Shown piece after piece: positions 24,574-35,600 of a stretch of 64,000 nucleotides of DNA. Every line of letters begins with the position of its first letter. Positions within the stretch are counted from its first letter, which is position 1. Made by a program: the position numbers and the translations under genes. This DNA comes from Lewinellaceae bacterium (GTDB lineage: Bacteria > Bacteroidota > Bacteroidia > Chitinophagales > Saprospiraceae), in the NCBI GenBank assembly GCA_020636275.1, contig JACJYD010000001.1, forward strand, positions 62,001 to 126,000. The letters run 5' to 3'. Below the pieces are notes generated by a model that was not told the DNA's origin, did not search any database, and was given only the letters and a program-made list of their open reading frames with translations.

Positions 24574-25641
24574 TTAATATCTAAAATTAAGCAAGAAATC
24601 GCGTACAGTCTGGTCAAACAAAGGCCCTTCTCCGAAGTGGAAAGCGACCCGGAGAGGGAGGACGAAAATAGGCATACGGGTTTCCAGGAGAAAGTCCCTG
24701 TGCAGTTCCAGCCTCACCGCATCCTTTTCGGTCGTCAGGATGATCTTGTTTTCGGCTTCCATATTGTCGAATATCTCTTTCAGCCGGGAGATATCGTAGT
24801 TGGAGAAATAGTGGTGGTCTTCAAATTCGAGAGAATACAGGGAGGCAGTCCGTTCTTCTAAATATTCGGTAAGGTATTCGGTACCGGCGATCGCTGACAA
24901 CAGCAATACATGGTGATTGCCATCGAGCGCCAGGCGCTGGCGCCCGTCGTAGATGGAATAGGGCGATCCGTATTCAAAATAGGAAAAGAAAAGCCGTTGG
25001 TGCGGAAGGGGTGCCAGTTCTTTGGCCAGTTGTTCCTTCTCTTCCGGGGACATTTCCGGCGGACATTTCGACACGATCATAATATCGGCGCGATGGTAAG
25101 AGGAACGCCATTCGCGCAGGCGTCCACTGGGCAGCAGGTAGTCGCGTGTAAAGGGGTGCCGGTAGTTGGTAAGAAGGATATTCAGGCCAGGTTTGACAGA
25201 GAGATGTTGAAAAGCATCATCCAGGAGGATCGCCTGAGCGTTGGGGAAATACTTCAATATTTCAAGGATGCCAAACGTTCTGCTTTCCGCCACACTCACA
25301 AAAACATCCGGAAATTTTCGTTTGAACATCAAGGGTTCATCCCCGGCTTCTTCAGCGTTGTGGTTGGGTTTTATCGGTAGAAATCCCTTTGTTTTTCGCA
25401 AATATCCCCTGCTGAGGGTAGCGACGTGGATGTAGTCTTTCAGGAGCCGGACCAGGTATTCGATGTGAGGGGTCTTTCCCGTGCCGCCGACCGAGAGGTT
25501 ACCCACTGAGATGACGGGTACGCTGAACTCTACATCTTTCAACACACCCCAGCGGTAAAAGGCATTGCGGATGCTCACGCCCAACCCGTAGAGCAGGGAA
25601 AAGGGAGCGAGCAATATTTTTATCAAGAGGGATTGTATCAT
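24574..25641 (-). CDS. lpxK: Tetraacyldisaccharide 4'-kinase
   Basis: This 355-residue lipid A enzyme phosphorylates the 4' position of the disaccharide precursor. The P-loop GGTGKTP (52-58) follows SVGNLSV, the usual LpxK start. LLDDAFQHL (about 140) supplies the second Asp pair. The N-terminal hydrophobic helix (about 5-22) ties it to the inner membrane. It shows that the organism makes lipid A. It follows the C25/T9SS gene on the same strand with a 34-bp gap. Confidence 0.95.
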   Translation of the reverse strand: MIQSLLIKILLAPFSLLYGLGVSIRNAFYRWGVLKDVEFSVPVISVGNLSVGGTGKTPHIEYLVRLLKDYIHVATLSRGYLRKTKGFLPIKPNHNAEEAGDEPLMFKRKFPDVFVSVAESRTFGILEILKYFPNAQAILLDDAFQHLSVKPGLNILLTNYRHPFTRDYLLPSGRLREWRSSYHRADIMIVSKCPPEMSPEEKEQLAKELAPLPHQRLFFSYFEYGSPYSIYDGRQRLALDGNHHVLLLSAIAGTEYLTEYLEERTASLYSLEFEDHHYFSNYDISRLKEIFDNMEAENKIILTTEKDAVRLELHRDFLLETRMPIFVLPLRVAFHFGEGPLFDQTVRDFLLNFRY

Positions 25642-25675
25642 TTCATTCTTTACAATTTTCCGACCGTATCCAGCC

Positions 25676-28600
25676 CTAGCGGATTATGACCATTTTCCCG
25701 TATCCTTTCTCAAAATAAGCATCGGCGCCGGAAGCATACGCTTTAAAGTTTTCCCCATTGGCCTTTTTGGCAACGATCCGGTATAGGTACACGCCATTAG
25801 CCAAGGGGTCTCCGAATTGATCCCGTCCATCCCAGGCATAATCCGTCAGGTGCGTACCGATATGCATAGGGCCGATCTCGTTTTGCGTGATCTCCCGTAC
25901 CACCCTTCCCGATACGGTCAGGATCTGGATGGTGAAATAAGCCGGCGGTTCGGACCCCGTCAAGGTATAAAGAAAACGCGTACTAGTGGAAAAAGGATTG
26001 GGGTAATTGAGCACATTGGAGATCATGGATTCAGTGATGACCTTGAAGGAGATCTTGTAGTCGTAGCCGAACGTGTTGAGGGAAACCACGTGATTGATAT
26101 CGCCGGTTTCATTTCCCGTAGCGTCTTTCGCTTCGACGTATAGGGAATAGGTTCCATCATTGATAAAAGCAGGATTGAATTCGACCCGGGCCCGGTTATT
26201 CTTTCCATTTTGGATATTCGCCGGGTAGAACTGGATGCGCTCATCGGTAAAACGCAATCGTTCTTCCGCACCATCGGGGTGTACCAGCAGCAGCCGAAAC
26301 AGGGAAGTATCTTCCAGCGCGAGGTAGGGGTTCTCGTCCTTCAGCTGGATCTGGATCTGGGGCGTGGCTGATACCAGATCGCCATCGAGGATATGCATGC
26401 CGTCGAAGGTAACATCGAGCAGCGGATTGCGCAGGTCCCTTTCCACAAAGAATTGAAGAACGCCTACGTTATTAATATGTGTCTGTTCGGGCTGGTCCCC
26501 ATCCGGGTTGATATCGATCGTGAGTTGATGGACACCGGTAGAAGGCCGGGTGTCGTAGGTCAGGTGGGTGATCAGGGTATCGCGGGCAGGCAGGGGACGG
26601 AGGCGTTTTTCGATATTCGTCGGCTCGTTCTGCGCATTGACAATGGTATAGCGCACCAGGAGGCTATCCATATCATAGTCGCTCAGGTTTTCGGTGGCAA
26701 TTTCCAGCGTCAGGGGCGCTCCCTGGAGAAGCGTATCGCTTTGCAGGGAGAAATGGCTGGCCGGATCGAGGGCAGCTTCGGGTACGCCCACGTAGTGGAC
26801 ACGCCAATACTCCAGATTAGGCGGTGTTTTTTGGATGGGGTCTTTGGCGTAGTATTCGAGTTTTATTTTTGGAAACCGGCTTGCATCGATCTTGTCCAGC
26901 GAAAAAACGTAGTCGCCTTTCAGGACATTATCATAGAGCAGCGAATCCGGGCCTGTCGGTCGTATACCCCAAATGCTCAATTTTATGTCATCTTGGTCGG
27001 GATTAAAGCCGCTGAATTTCCATTCCAGGGACTCCCACTTGGTAGCGGGGCCAATGGGGGAAGAGGTGAGGGAGCCTTCGGTCCAGGAGCCGGGGAAGGA
27101 GACGTTGAGTTCGGTTTGGGTTAGAAAATTACCTATTTTTTCCCAGGTAGAACCGGGGCTGTTTTTTTGAAAGAAAAGGTTGTAGGGCTTGGCTCCCAGG
27201 GTTGCCAGGCCATGGATTTGAGCAGCACCTTGGGCTTCAAGTACATCAAAAAGGCTTATGCCTCCATTGATGGTATCGTTGTCCCATTCCTGGGGTTTGT
27301 AATTAGCATTGACTCCATTTTGGCAAGTGAACATGAGTACATAATAGCCATCAGGCACTTTTTCATCCAGGAATTTGATTACCTGGGAACGCTGTATTGA
27401 ATCACTGGTTAGGAAGAGAAAGGACCTTTTGAAACTATAAGGATTATTAGAATCATAGGGAGGAGTCCAGTCAATACCATTAATTGAAGAAATTTGAATA
27501 GGTTTAATATTAACAGGATCTAACACTGCGAAGAACAGTCCTGCCGGAATTTGCCCCCAATACTCCTGATGGGCAGGCACAGGGTAAAAATTTTCCTGAT
27601 TTCTTATGTACCGAGGATTTTTTAGGTCTAGATTTCGGGCATTATTCCGGATCTTAAAATCCACCACATCATCAATAAACCGGAGCAATCTGCTGGTGGA
27701 ATCCAATTTCATATCCACAAAATTGTCGTAATTGCGGATCTGGTAGAAATGCGATTGGTTCCAGCCAGGTGAGCTATTGGGGAGGTAGACGAACGAAGAG
27801 GCTCGCCAGCGGTAAGACCCGGTGAGTGAGCTATCCGGGCTAATGCGCCAGTAGTAAACCGTATTGGGTTGATAGGCGATCTCCGGCGTCCATTTGACGA
27901 TACCCCCGGATTGGGAGATGGATGTACTTAATTTAAAGGGGCTATCGAACCGCTCGGTGGTATCGATCTCCATCCAATAGGTGAGCTGCGGGAAGAATGG
28001 GCTGCCGGTTGAGGCGCTGAAAGTGACGGGCATGGTATTGACAATCCCGAAATTGGCCGGATAGAGCGGTTGGGCATCCGCCGCGCTGATGTAGACCGGG
28101 TGAGAAAGAATGTTATTGTCTTCAGCGCCAAACGGTTTTTCTTCAATATCATTTTCTGCATCGACGGTTATTCTATAGAGGTTGACGCCCACCAGATCAT
28201 CATCGTCCGGGATCGGGAGCGTGTATGCTAAAGGAGAAGAGTAGGAAGGAGCTGGAATTGTATCCACCAGAAGGGTGAATTCGGAATTGTTGGGCAAAAT
28301 CTGCTCGATCCGGACGACCAGGGTAGTATCGGGGAGGTTTTGGCCGATGTTCCAGATGTCGAATTTTAGTTGGAAGGAATCCAATGTAGTGGTTAGCAAA
28401 GGTGGATCGATTTTTACGCTGGCGGGGTCGGGCAGGTAGTCGGGGCCGGGCCGGGGATTGATCACGAGACTAGGGTCTCCCTGGATGGAGGTTTGCTCTC
28501 CAAGCATGAGGTCGCCGTTGAAGTTGGATTCCCCTAAAATCTTCAGCGTTTCCTTCAGGATATTTCCAATAGACGCCCCATATAGTTCTCCCCCCAATTT

Positions 28601-30697
28601 CTGATAGTAATTGCTGCCTAGGATATTCAGTGAAGAGGTAAATCCATAGCCAGGGGAGGAAATGAGGGCTATCATTCCTTTCTTGTCAGCCGTGATGAAT
28701 CGCTCGCCCAAACTCCTGGAAACATTATACATTTCGCCTGAAAGGCAACCGAAAGAGAACATTACCGGGTATTTTCCCTGGTTATCGTAGGAGTCAGGAT
28801 CATCAAAATTGAAATCCAGCAGGGTAGCTGAAGAATGGCCGAAGAAGGTAAGGATAGAAAGGCCCTCGTTAATCTTTTGAATGATCTCACCCGTTGCGGA
28901 GGTAACAACGGGATCATTTGATTCATTATAGAAAGCAGTAACATTCCCGCCAAATCGATTGTTTTCGATGGTACTCTCCATCCCTTTTAGGTAGGATTTA
29001 ATAATGGCTTTTTCTTCTCTTCCTCCGCCGAGGTGTAATACATTTTTCATCCAGGCCTTATCCTGGATGGTCTGGCTTCCGGAAAGCGTGTCTTGGGCAT
29101 CTTCAAATTCTTTTACTTTTTCAAGGTATATTCTGAGTTCATTAGCGCTGATGATTGGGAGGCGCCCTACTGCCATCACAGGATCAATACTTCCAATTGG
29201 GGAAGCGAACAAATTATCGGCGCCCGTATAACCGAAGGTGGGGATAAAGAAAGAAGTGTTTAAATTGCTGGTCACCGAGCTGGCTGAGCGCATGTTTGGA
29301 TATTCCCGGCCCTTTCCTATCAAAAGTAGGTATTGGGGGTTTGTCCAGTTTTTTTGAGCATAGAAGACCAGGTTCCGGATAGACATTGGATGACGGTTGA
29401 TACCGTATGAAAACTGGTCGTACAGTTGTTGAATTTCAAACGTATCCACCGAGAAAGAATTGGCCCGGTAGTTTGCATATGCCCCCACCTGGTTGACACC
29501 ATTCCCATCGACAGCAAGCGCTTTGTTGAAAACGATCAGAAATTCGGCATCAGACTGGCTGTAATCAATAAAGGACACCGGTTGGAACGGACCGGTTTCT
29601 TTCACAGCCTTGTTTTGGAACACAACCAGCTTTCGTTCCTGTGAAGACGGTGGCAATGTCACTTTGACCAAGCCGTTATCCCAAGTTGTCTGGATACGCA
29701 GGCTGTTAGTCAGATCGTACAAAACGGGAGATTCTCCTCCAATTGAAAAGCTTTCAATTTCGATATATTTCACCGTGTAGCTGCTGTCCAGCGAAAAAAC
29801 GAAGATGGAATCGCCGGATGCGTTAAACATTCGGGGGTATTCCATTTCGATATTGGACAGGCAGGTGTTGTTTCCGCCGGAAATAGAAATGGTAATGGGG
29901 TTGGATAGAATTTCAGCGGGTATTTTGAATGAATTTTTCGTTCCTTCAAAGAAATTGAACTGGTCGCTGGCCCCGGGATAGAGGCTACCATTCACTTTTA
30001 TTGTTTTGTTTACCGGTGTTGTGTTATTGGGAATCAGATGGGCATATTGGACTGATAGAAGAACAGAATCTGAAAAACCTGTTAAAACAGCGCTGGGAAA
30101 AATTGAGAAATTGGAAGGATTTTTTTTACACCAGCCCTCCGCATTTTGGAATAGGGAACGTTCCACTTGATGCTGGTTATCAATTCCCGGAATAATATTT
30201 TTAATGAGATCTGAAGGTGAATATGACACGAGTTTACTCCAATAAAACTCCTCTTTAGGTGGATGATTTACCGTATCATTTCCTACCTCTTCAAAATGGT
30301 GGTTTGAAATCGAATCCCTCCAAGTCAAAAAATACGCCGACGAATCCGTAAACAAGCTATAGCGCGGATTAAACTGATCAGCCGGATCTGCATACAAAAA
30401 ACGATCCATCTCGCCGCGGTTCTTCACCCCATAAAACTCGATGGAGTCATTTGTAATGTAAATCGGAATTTCCGCTCCGAAATAATACATCCGCAAGTGG
30501 CTGGCAGGCACACTGGCCAACTCTTCAGGAATGGGTATCCGGTAGATCCCATCCTTGGCTACCATCACTTTGAAATGGGGCTTGCCAAAGTCAATCCATT
30601 CATTACCATATTTGACTTCCCCATTTATGTTCATCTGGGCGGAAGCGGTAATCGAAAGACCAAACAGGGCACATGTAAGTAAAAGCGCTTTTCTCAT
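25676..30697 (-). CDS. Gingipain-like C25 peptidase with T9SS C-terminal signal (PorU-like)
   Basis: This 1673-residue exported protein has a signal peptide ending at ITASA (20). Residues 40-370 are a beta-rich N-domain with the PorU-like phrase KVMVAKDGIYRI (43-54). The C25 domain (about 376-760) has the catalytic His621 in TFFGHSSA and Cys651 in FSFGCLSGE. CARDB-like beta domains follow (about 770-870 and 1290-1420). The C-terminal 90 residues hold a FlgD-type fold (NYPNPFS, YAWDGRDQFGDPLANGVYLYR, cited by its WDGRD and NGVYLYR anchors) and end in YGKMVIIR, a type IX sorting tail. PorU is the sortase of this system, but this protein is much longer than PorU and no porV lies beside it. It may be a paralog. 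Confidence 0.88.
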   Translation of the reverse strand: MRKALLLTCALFGLSITASAQMNINGEVKYGNEWIDFGKPHFKVMVAKDGIYRIPIPEELASVPASHLRMYYFGAEIPIYITNDSIEFYGVKNRGEMDRFLYADPADQFNPRYSLFTDSSAYFLTWRDSISNHHFEEVGNDTVNHPPKEEFYWSKLVSYSPSDLIKNIIPGIDNQHQVERSLFQNAEGWCKKNPSNFSIFPSAVLTGFSDSVLLSVQYAHLIPNNTTPVNKTIKVNGSLYPGASDQFNFFEGTKNSFKIPAEILSNPITISISGGNNTCLSNIEMEYPRMFNASGDSIFVFSLDSSYTVKYIEIESFSIGGESPVLYDLTNSLRIQTTWDNGLVKVTLPPSSQERKLVVFQNKAVKETGPFQPVSFIDYSQSDAEFLIVFNKALAVDGNGVNQVGAYANYRANSFSVDTFEIQQLYDQFSYGINRHPMSIRNLVFYAQKNWTNPQYLLLIGKGREYPNMRSASSVTSNLNTSFFIPTFGYTGADNLFASPIGSIDPVMAVGRLPIISANELRIYLEKVKEFEDAQDTLSGSQTIQDKAWMKNVLHLGGGREEKAIIKSYLKGMESTIENNRFGGNVTAFYNESNDPVVTSATGEIIQKINEGLSILTFFGHSSATLLDFNFDDPDSYDNQGKYPVMFSFGCLSGEMYNVSRSLGERFITADKKGMIALISSPGYGFTSSLNILGSNYYQKLGGELYGASIGNILKETLKILGESNFNGDLMLGEQTSIQGDPSLVINPRPGPDYLPDPASVKIDPPLLTTTLDSFQLKFDIWNIGQNLPDTTLVVRIEQILPNNSEFTLLVDTIPAPSYSSPLAYTLPIPDDDDLVGVNLYRITVDAENDIEEKPFGAEDNNILSHPVYISAADAQPLYPANFGIVNTMPVTFSASTGSPFFPQLTYWMEIDTTERFDSPFKLSTSISQSGGIVKWTPEIAYQPNTVYYWRISPDSSLTGSYRWRASSFVYLPNSSPGWNQSHFYQIRNYDNFVDMKLDSTSRLLRFIDDVVDFKIRNNARNLDLKNPRYIRNQENFYPVPAHQEYWGQIPAGLFFAVLDPVNIKPIQISSINGIDWTPPYDSNNPYSFKRSFLFLTSDSIQRSQVIKFLDEKVPDGYYVLMFTCQNGVNANYKPQEWDNDTINGGISLFDVLEAQGAAQIHGLATLGAKPYNLFFQKNSPGSTWEKIGNFLTQTELNVSFPGSWTEGSLTSSPIGPATKWESLEWKFSGFNPDQDDIKLSIWGIRPTGPDSLLYDNVLKGDYVFSLDKIDASRFPKIKLEYYAKDPIQKTPPNLEYWRVHYVGVPEAALDPASHFSLQSDTLLQGAPLTLEIATENLSDYDMDSLLVRYTIVNAQNEPTNIEKRLRPLPARDTLITHLTYDTRPSTGVHQLTIDINPDGDQPEQTHINNVGVLQFFVERDLRNPLLDVTFDGMHILDGDLVSATPQIQIQLKDENPYLALEDTSLFRLLLVHPDGAEERLRFTDERIQFYPANIQNGKNNRARVEFNPAFINDGTYSLYVEAKDATGNETGDINHVVSLNTFGYDYKISFKVITESMISNVLNYPNPFSTSTRFLYTLTGSEPPAYFTIQILTVSGRVVREITQNEIGPMHIGTHLTDYAWDGRDQFGDPLANGVYLYRIVAKKANGENFKAYASGADAYFEKGYGKMVIIR

Positions 30698-30725
30698 AGA
30701 AAAAGGGTTGTTGGGAAACCGGTCT

Positions 30726-30733
30726 CAAATTTA
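30726..30733 (-). promoter_or_regulatory. Candidate -7 element of the C25 gene
   Basis: Read on the minus strand, TAAATTTG matches TAnnTTTG 28 bp before the ATG at 30697. A proper -33 is not seen. Confidence 0.35.
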
Positions 30734-30773
30734 CGGATTAATAAAACGTCGTGCCCGACTTATTAAAAATCAA

Positions 30774-30781
30774 TAGCTTTG
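30774..30781 (+). promoter_or_regulatory. Candidate -7 element of the Wzi-like gene
   Basis: TAGCTTTG, the same octamer as before tdk, lies 20 bp before the ATG at 30802, implying a short leader. The divergent C25 promoter is 40 bp away. Confidence 0.38.
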
Positions 30782-30801
30782 CCGGGTAAAACCCATACCG
30801 A

Positions 30802-32490
30802 ATGCGTTTTTTTCTTTCTTTGATCTTCCTGTTTTTCTCAGGTTTACAGCTGCTTAACGCTCAGGGAACGACCCTCCCGCTCGGCACGGACGCCTACCAC
30901 ATCATCGACCGGCTGGATATTTCATCCGGGGTGCCAGCGCCTTTTTTCACTTCCCTGAAATACTACACCCGCGGCGATGTGACCCAGTACGCCCTCACCG
31001 TGGATACGGCTTCCCAACGCCTGAGCTGGCGCGATCGGAAAGATCTGGAATACCTATATAAAGACAACAACGAATGGCTGCCGGATTCAATGCATTATTT
31101 CCGGAATAAACGTCCGATCCTCAAGACCTTTTACAAGACCCCGGCATTCCTCTGGGAGGTGGATAAGCCGTTTTTCCACTTGCGCGTCAACCCCATTTTG
31201 GGACTGACTACAGGCAAAGCCCGGGACGACTCGGCCATTTTACTAACCAACCAACGGGGAATCGAACTCCGGGGCGGACTGGACGACCGCATCTACTTTT
31301 ACACCAATGTACTGGAAAGCCAGGCGCGCTTTCCGGATTATGTAAACCGCCGCATTGCGCGCGATAAAGCCATTCCCGGGGCAGGCCTGTACAAGCCGTA
31401 CAACAGCGTCATTTTTGACTTTAAAGACGGATACGATTTCTTGCTGGCTCAAGGTTATGCCGGATTCAACCTCAGCAAACACTTTGGATTGCAGTTCGGA
31501 CATGGTCGCCATTTTATCGGCAACGGCTATCGCTCGCTGCTGCTCTCCGATTTTTCGAACAATTACCTCTACTTGAAGCTCAACTGGCGGGTCTGGAAAT
31601 TCCATTTGCAAAATATCTTTGCCGAGCTGGCGCAGGATAGCGATCAAAACTCCACCAGTGAGCGGCTCCTGCCCAAGCGGTATATGGCTGCGCATTATTT
31701 TACTTTTTCCCCGCATCCCAATGTGGCTCTCGGCTTTTACGAAGCGGTGATTTTCAATCGCACCGACCATTTCGAGTTTCAATACCTCAATCCCGTCATT
31801 CTTTACCGCACGGTCGAGCAGTTGCTCGGCAGTCCAGACAACGTTCTTATCGGGCTCGATGCCAAATGGAATCTGTTTAAACGTTTTCAACTTTACGGAC
31901 AATTGATGGTCGACGAGTTTAAATTCGATGAACTTTTTCTGAATAACAAAGGCTGGTGGGCCAATAAATTCGGGGTACAACTCGGTGCAAAATACATCGA
32001 TGTATTCGGCATTGATCACCTCGATGCCCAGGTAGAGGCCAACTGGGTGCGGCCATACACCTACACCCATTTCGACAGCACGGCGATCTACGCCAACTAC
32101 CAGCAACCCCTGGCCCATCCGCTGGGGGCCAACTTCCGGGAAGGGATTGCCCGGTTGCGCTTTCAGCCCGTTCCGCGCCTGCTCATCCAGGCCAGGCTGA
32201 TGCGTGCCTTTACCGGACTGGATCCGAACGGAGAAAACTGGGGAGGCAATATCCTCCTTCCCAATGAAACCCGTCAAAACGATTATGGAAACGAGATCGG
32301 CCAGGGGATACCCACCACTATTACCCTGGCCGGATTGGAATTGCGCTATGCCTTTTACCACAACATGTTCCTGGAACTGGAATTTTTCCACCGTAGACAG
32401 GAAAATGACGTGCCTTCCCTAACTTATACGACCAATTATGTTGGCGGTGGTGTCCGGATCAATTTGGCGAAGAGTTATTTGGATTTTTGA
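30802..32490 (+). CDS. Wzi-family capsule assembly outer-membrane protein
   Basis: This 562-residue exported protein has a signal peptide ending at LLNA (20). The mature part begins QGTTLPLGTDAYHIIDRLDI, cited by LPLGTDAYH, a sequence I associate with Wzi-like proteins of Bacteroidota. After about residue 130, alternating hydrophobic strands end in aromatic residues (LGLTTG, FGLQFGHGRHFIG, WKFHLQNIF), as in an outer-membrane beta barrel. Wzi helps attach capsule to the surface. It stands 4 kb before the polysaccharide locus and could serve its product. Function is inferred from family likeness. Confidence 0.78.
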   Translation: MRFFLSLIFLFFSGLQLLNAQGTTLPLGTDAYHIIDRLDISSGVPAPFFTSLKYYTRGDVTQYALTVDTASQRLSWRDRKDLEYLYKDNNEWLPDSMHYFRNKRPILKTFYKTPAFLWEVDKPFFHLRVNPILGLTTGKARDDSAILLTNQRGIELRGGLDDRIYFYTNVLESQARFPDYVNRRIARDKAIPGAGLYKPYNSVIFDFKDGYDFLLAQGYAGFNLSKHFGLQFGHGRHFIGNGYRSLLLSDFSNNYLYLKLNWRVWKFHLQNIFAELAQDSDQNSTSERLLPKRYMAAHYFTFSPHPNVALGFYEAVIFNRTDHFEFQYLNPVILYRTVEQLLGSPDNVLIGLDAKWNLFKRFQLYGQLMVDEFKFDELFLNNKGWWANKFGVQLGAKYIDVFGIDHLDAQVEANWVRPYTYTHFDSTAIYANYQQPLAHPLGANFREGIARLRFQPVPRLLIQARLMRAFTGLDPNGENWGGNILLPNETRQNDYGNEIGQGIPTTITLAGLELRYAFYHNMFLELEFFHRRQENDVPSLTYTTNYVGGGVRINLAKSYLDF

Positions 32491-32497
32491 GTGAAAA

Positions 32498-32586
32498 GAG
32501 TAAACGGCGTTTACTTAGTACTGAATTTTGAAACGCCGTTTACTCTTTAGTAAACGGCGTTTCTGCTCAAAGTAAACGCCGTTTAT
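32498..32586. repeat. Four alternating AAACGGCGTTT repeats forming two hairpins
   Basis: The 11-mer AAACGGCGTTT or its complement occurs at 32502, 32531, 32552 and 32574. The first pair makes a perfect 15-bp stem (GAGTAAACGGCGTTT with 32531-32545) and the second a 12-bp stem (32551-32562 with 32574-32585). It lies 8 bp after the Wzi stop and 67 bp before metH. It could end the Wzi transcript or act on metH. Confidence 0.75.
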
Positions 32587-32653
32587 CATTCGAGTTTAAC
32601 TTTATAAGACATTTAGTGGTTTTTACATACAAATTGCGAAACAGCAAATTCTA

Positions 32654-35600
32654 ATGAATTCCCTATACGATATAGTTAAGGACCGCATCCTGGTCATCGA
32701 CGGCGCCATGGGCACCATGATCCAGCAGTATAAGCTGAATGAAGCCGATTACCGGGGCGAACGTTTTGCCGGTTTTCACAGGGATATCAAAGGCAACAAC
32801 GATATCCTCAACCTGACTCAGCCCCATATCATTGAGGAGATCCACCGGGCATACCTGGATGCAGGGGCCGATATTCTGGAGACCAATACCTTTAACGGGA
32901 CCTCCATCTCTCAGACCGATTATGATATGTCGGACCTGGCCTACGAGATCAATCGTGCAGCGGCAGAGATCGCGCGTCGCGCAGCCGACGAATATACCTT
33001 TCGCGATCCGGAAAAAACCCGCTTTGTGGCGGGTGCCATGGGACCGACTAACCGCACGGCCTCTATTTCTCCCGATGTCAATAATCCTGGCTTCCGGGCA
33101 GTTACCTTCGACCAGCTTCGCGATGCCTACTACGACCAGGCCAGAGGCCTGCTGGATGGAGGAGCGGATATCTTATTGGTAGAAACCATTTTCGACACGC
33201 TCAATGCCAAAGCCGCACTGTTTGCCATCGAAACGCTTTTTGAGGAGCGGGGCATCCGAGTACCCGTAATGGTTTCGGGTACCATCACGGATGCGAGTGG
33301 GCGTACACTTTCGGGACAAACGCCGGAAGCTTTCTGGATTTCGATCAGTCATGTGGAGTTGTTCAGTGTAGGATTGAACTGCGCCCTGGGCGCCAAGGAG
33401 ATGCGTCCGCACCTGGCTGCGCTCTCGAATGTGGCTAACTGTGCGGTGAGTGCCTATCCAAACGCCGGGTTGCCGAACGAATTTGGCGGCTATGACCAGA
33501 CGGCAGAGGAGATGCGCGAATACATCCGCGATTTTGTATCCGGCGGTCTTGTCAACATCATCGGGGGGTGTTGCGGCACCACACCCAGGCATATTCAGGC
33601 TATGGCAGAGGCTGTCAAAGGGATGAAACCCCGGCCGATAACCCCAAAATCTTCCTTTACGGCATTTAGCGGCCTGGAACCCCTGATTATTCGGCCCGAT
33701 TCCAATTTCGTCAACATCGGAGAGCGCACCAACGTGACGGGCTCGCGGCAATTTGCCCGCCTTATCAAGGAAGGTGCGTATGAAGAGGCCCTTGGTGTGG
33801 CTCGTCAGCAGGTGGAAGGAGGGGCGCAATTGCTCGATGTCAATATGGATGAAGGTCTGCTCGATTCGGAAGAGGTAATGGCAAAGTTCCTCCACTTGAT
33901 AATGTCGGAGCCGGATATCGCCAAGTTGCCCATTATGATCGATTCGTCCAAATTTGAGGTCATCGAGGCCGGGTTGAAATGCGTACAAGGCAAATGTGTC
34001 GTCAACTCGATTTCCCTGAAAGAGGGAGAAGCCCAATTCATCCGCCAAGCCAAACTCGTGAAGCGCTATGGAGCAGCCGTCGTGGTCATGGCATTCGACG
34101 AAGCCGGCCAGGCCGATACTGTAGAACGGAAAGTGAACATCTGCATGCGCGCTTACCGGATACTGACCGAACAGGTGGGCTTCAAGCCCCAGGACATCAT
34201 TTTCGACCCCAATATCTTCGCTGTAGCCACCGGTATCGAAGGACACAACGAATACGCCATTCACTATATCGAAGCCACCCGGCAGATCAAGGCACGATGC
34301 CCGGGATCGAAAATCAGTGGTGGGGTGAGCAACATTTCTTTTTCTTTCCGGGGAAATGACCGCGTACGGGAAGCCATGCATTCGGCCTTTTTATACCATG
34401 CCATTCAGGCCGGTATGGATATGGGCATCGTCAATGCAGGTATGATCGATGTCTACGAAGAAGTCCCCGCTGAACTCCTTCAACTCGTCGAAGATGTGCT
34501 CTTCAACCGGAAACTCGATGCCACGGATGCGCTAACCCAATACGCCGAGCAGATCAAAGGCGGTGGCCGCGTGGTGCAAAAAGACCTGGAATGGCGCAAC
34601 AGTTCCTTGGAGGAGCGGATCAGCCATGCGCTGGTAAAAGGGAATACCGATTTTATAGAAGTGGATACCGAAGAAGCCCATCAAAAATACCCCACGCCGC
34701 TTTCCGTGATCGAGGGGCCGTTGATGGATGGGATGAATAAAGTAGGCGATCTGTTTGGAGCGGGAAAAATGTTCCTTCCGCAGGTCGTGAAAAGCGCCCG
34801 GGTCATGAAAAAAGCGGTGGCCTACCTCACGCCATTTATCGAAAAACAGCAGGCTGAAACGGGTGGTCGCGCAAAAGGAAAAATCCTCCTGGCCACTGTT
34901 AAAGGCGATGTGCACGACATCGGTAAAAATATTGTAGGCGTCGTTTTGGGCTGCAACAACTTCGAGATCATTGATTTGGGCGTTATGGTGCCCGCCGAGC
35001 GGATACTGCAGGAAGCCCGCGCCCGGCAGGTCGACGTCATCGGCCTCAGCGGGCTGATCACGCCTTCCCTGGACGAGATGGTGCACGTAGCCCGCGAAAT
35101 GGAGCGCGAAGGATTTCAGATCCCGCTTTTGATTGGGGGCGCCACTACTTCCAAAACACATACTGCCGTCAAGATCGAGCAGGAATATTCCGGGCTTGCG
35201 ATTCACGTATTGGATGCTTCCCGCAGCGTGGCCATTGCGTCCACTTTGTTGGGGGAGGACGAAGCTGCGCGAAAAAACCTTATCCGGTCAACCCGGGAAG
35301 AATATCAACGCATCCGCGAGCAGCGGCAATCGAGAAAGAGCAGCAAGGAGTACTTAAGCCTGGAAGAGGCCAGGAACAAGCAGTTCCAACTGGAATGGTC
35401 CGAATATGTGCCGCCCCGCCCCCGATTCCTGGGCGTCCAGGCCTTTGAGTCCTATTCGCTGGAAGAGCTGGCCGGCTATATCGACTGGACCCCGTTCTTT
35501 TCCAGTTGGCAGCTCAAAGGGAAGTATCCCGAGATTTTTGAGGATCCGGTTATTGGCGAGGAGGCCCGGAAATTGTACGCCGATGCGCAAAGTATGCTTC

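Noticed and set aside
31243..32391. Minus-strand ORF of 382 residues within the Wzi-like gene
   Set aside because: No recognisable motif; the plus-strand frame has a signal peptide and barrel pattern.
32587..32653. Cobalamin or SAM riboswitch before metH
   Set aside because: The leader after the hairpins is only 67 bp, and no conserved B12-box or SAM aptamer sequence is seen.
33173..34381. Minus-strand ORF of 402 residues within metH
   Set aside because: It is a shadow of metH, whose zinc and B12 motifs are on the plus strand.
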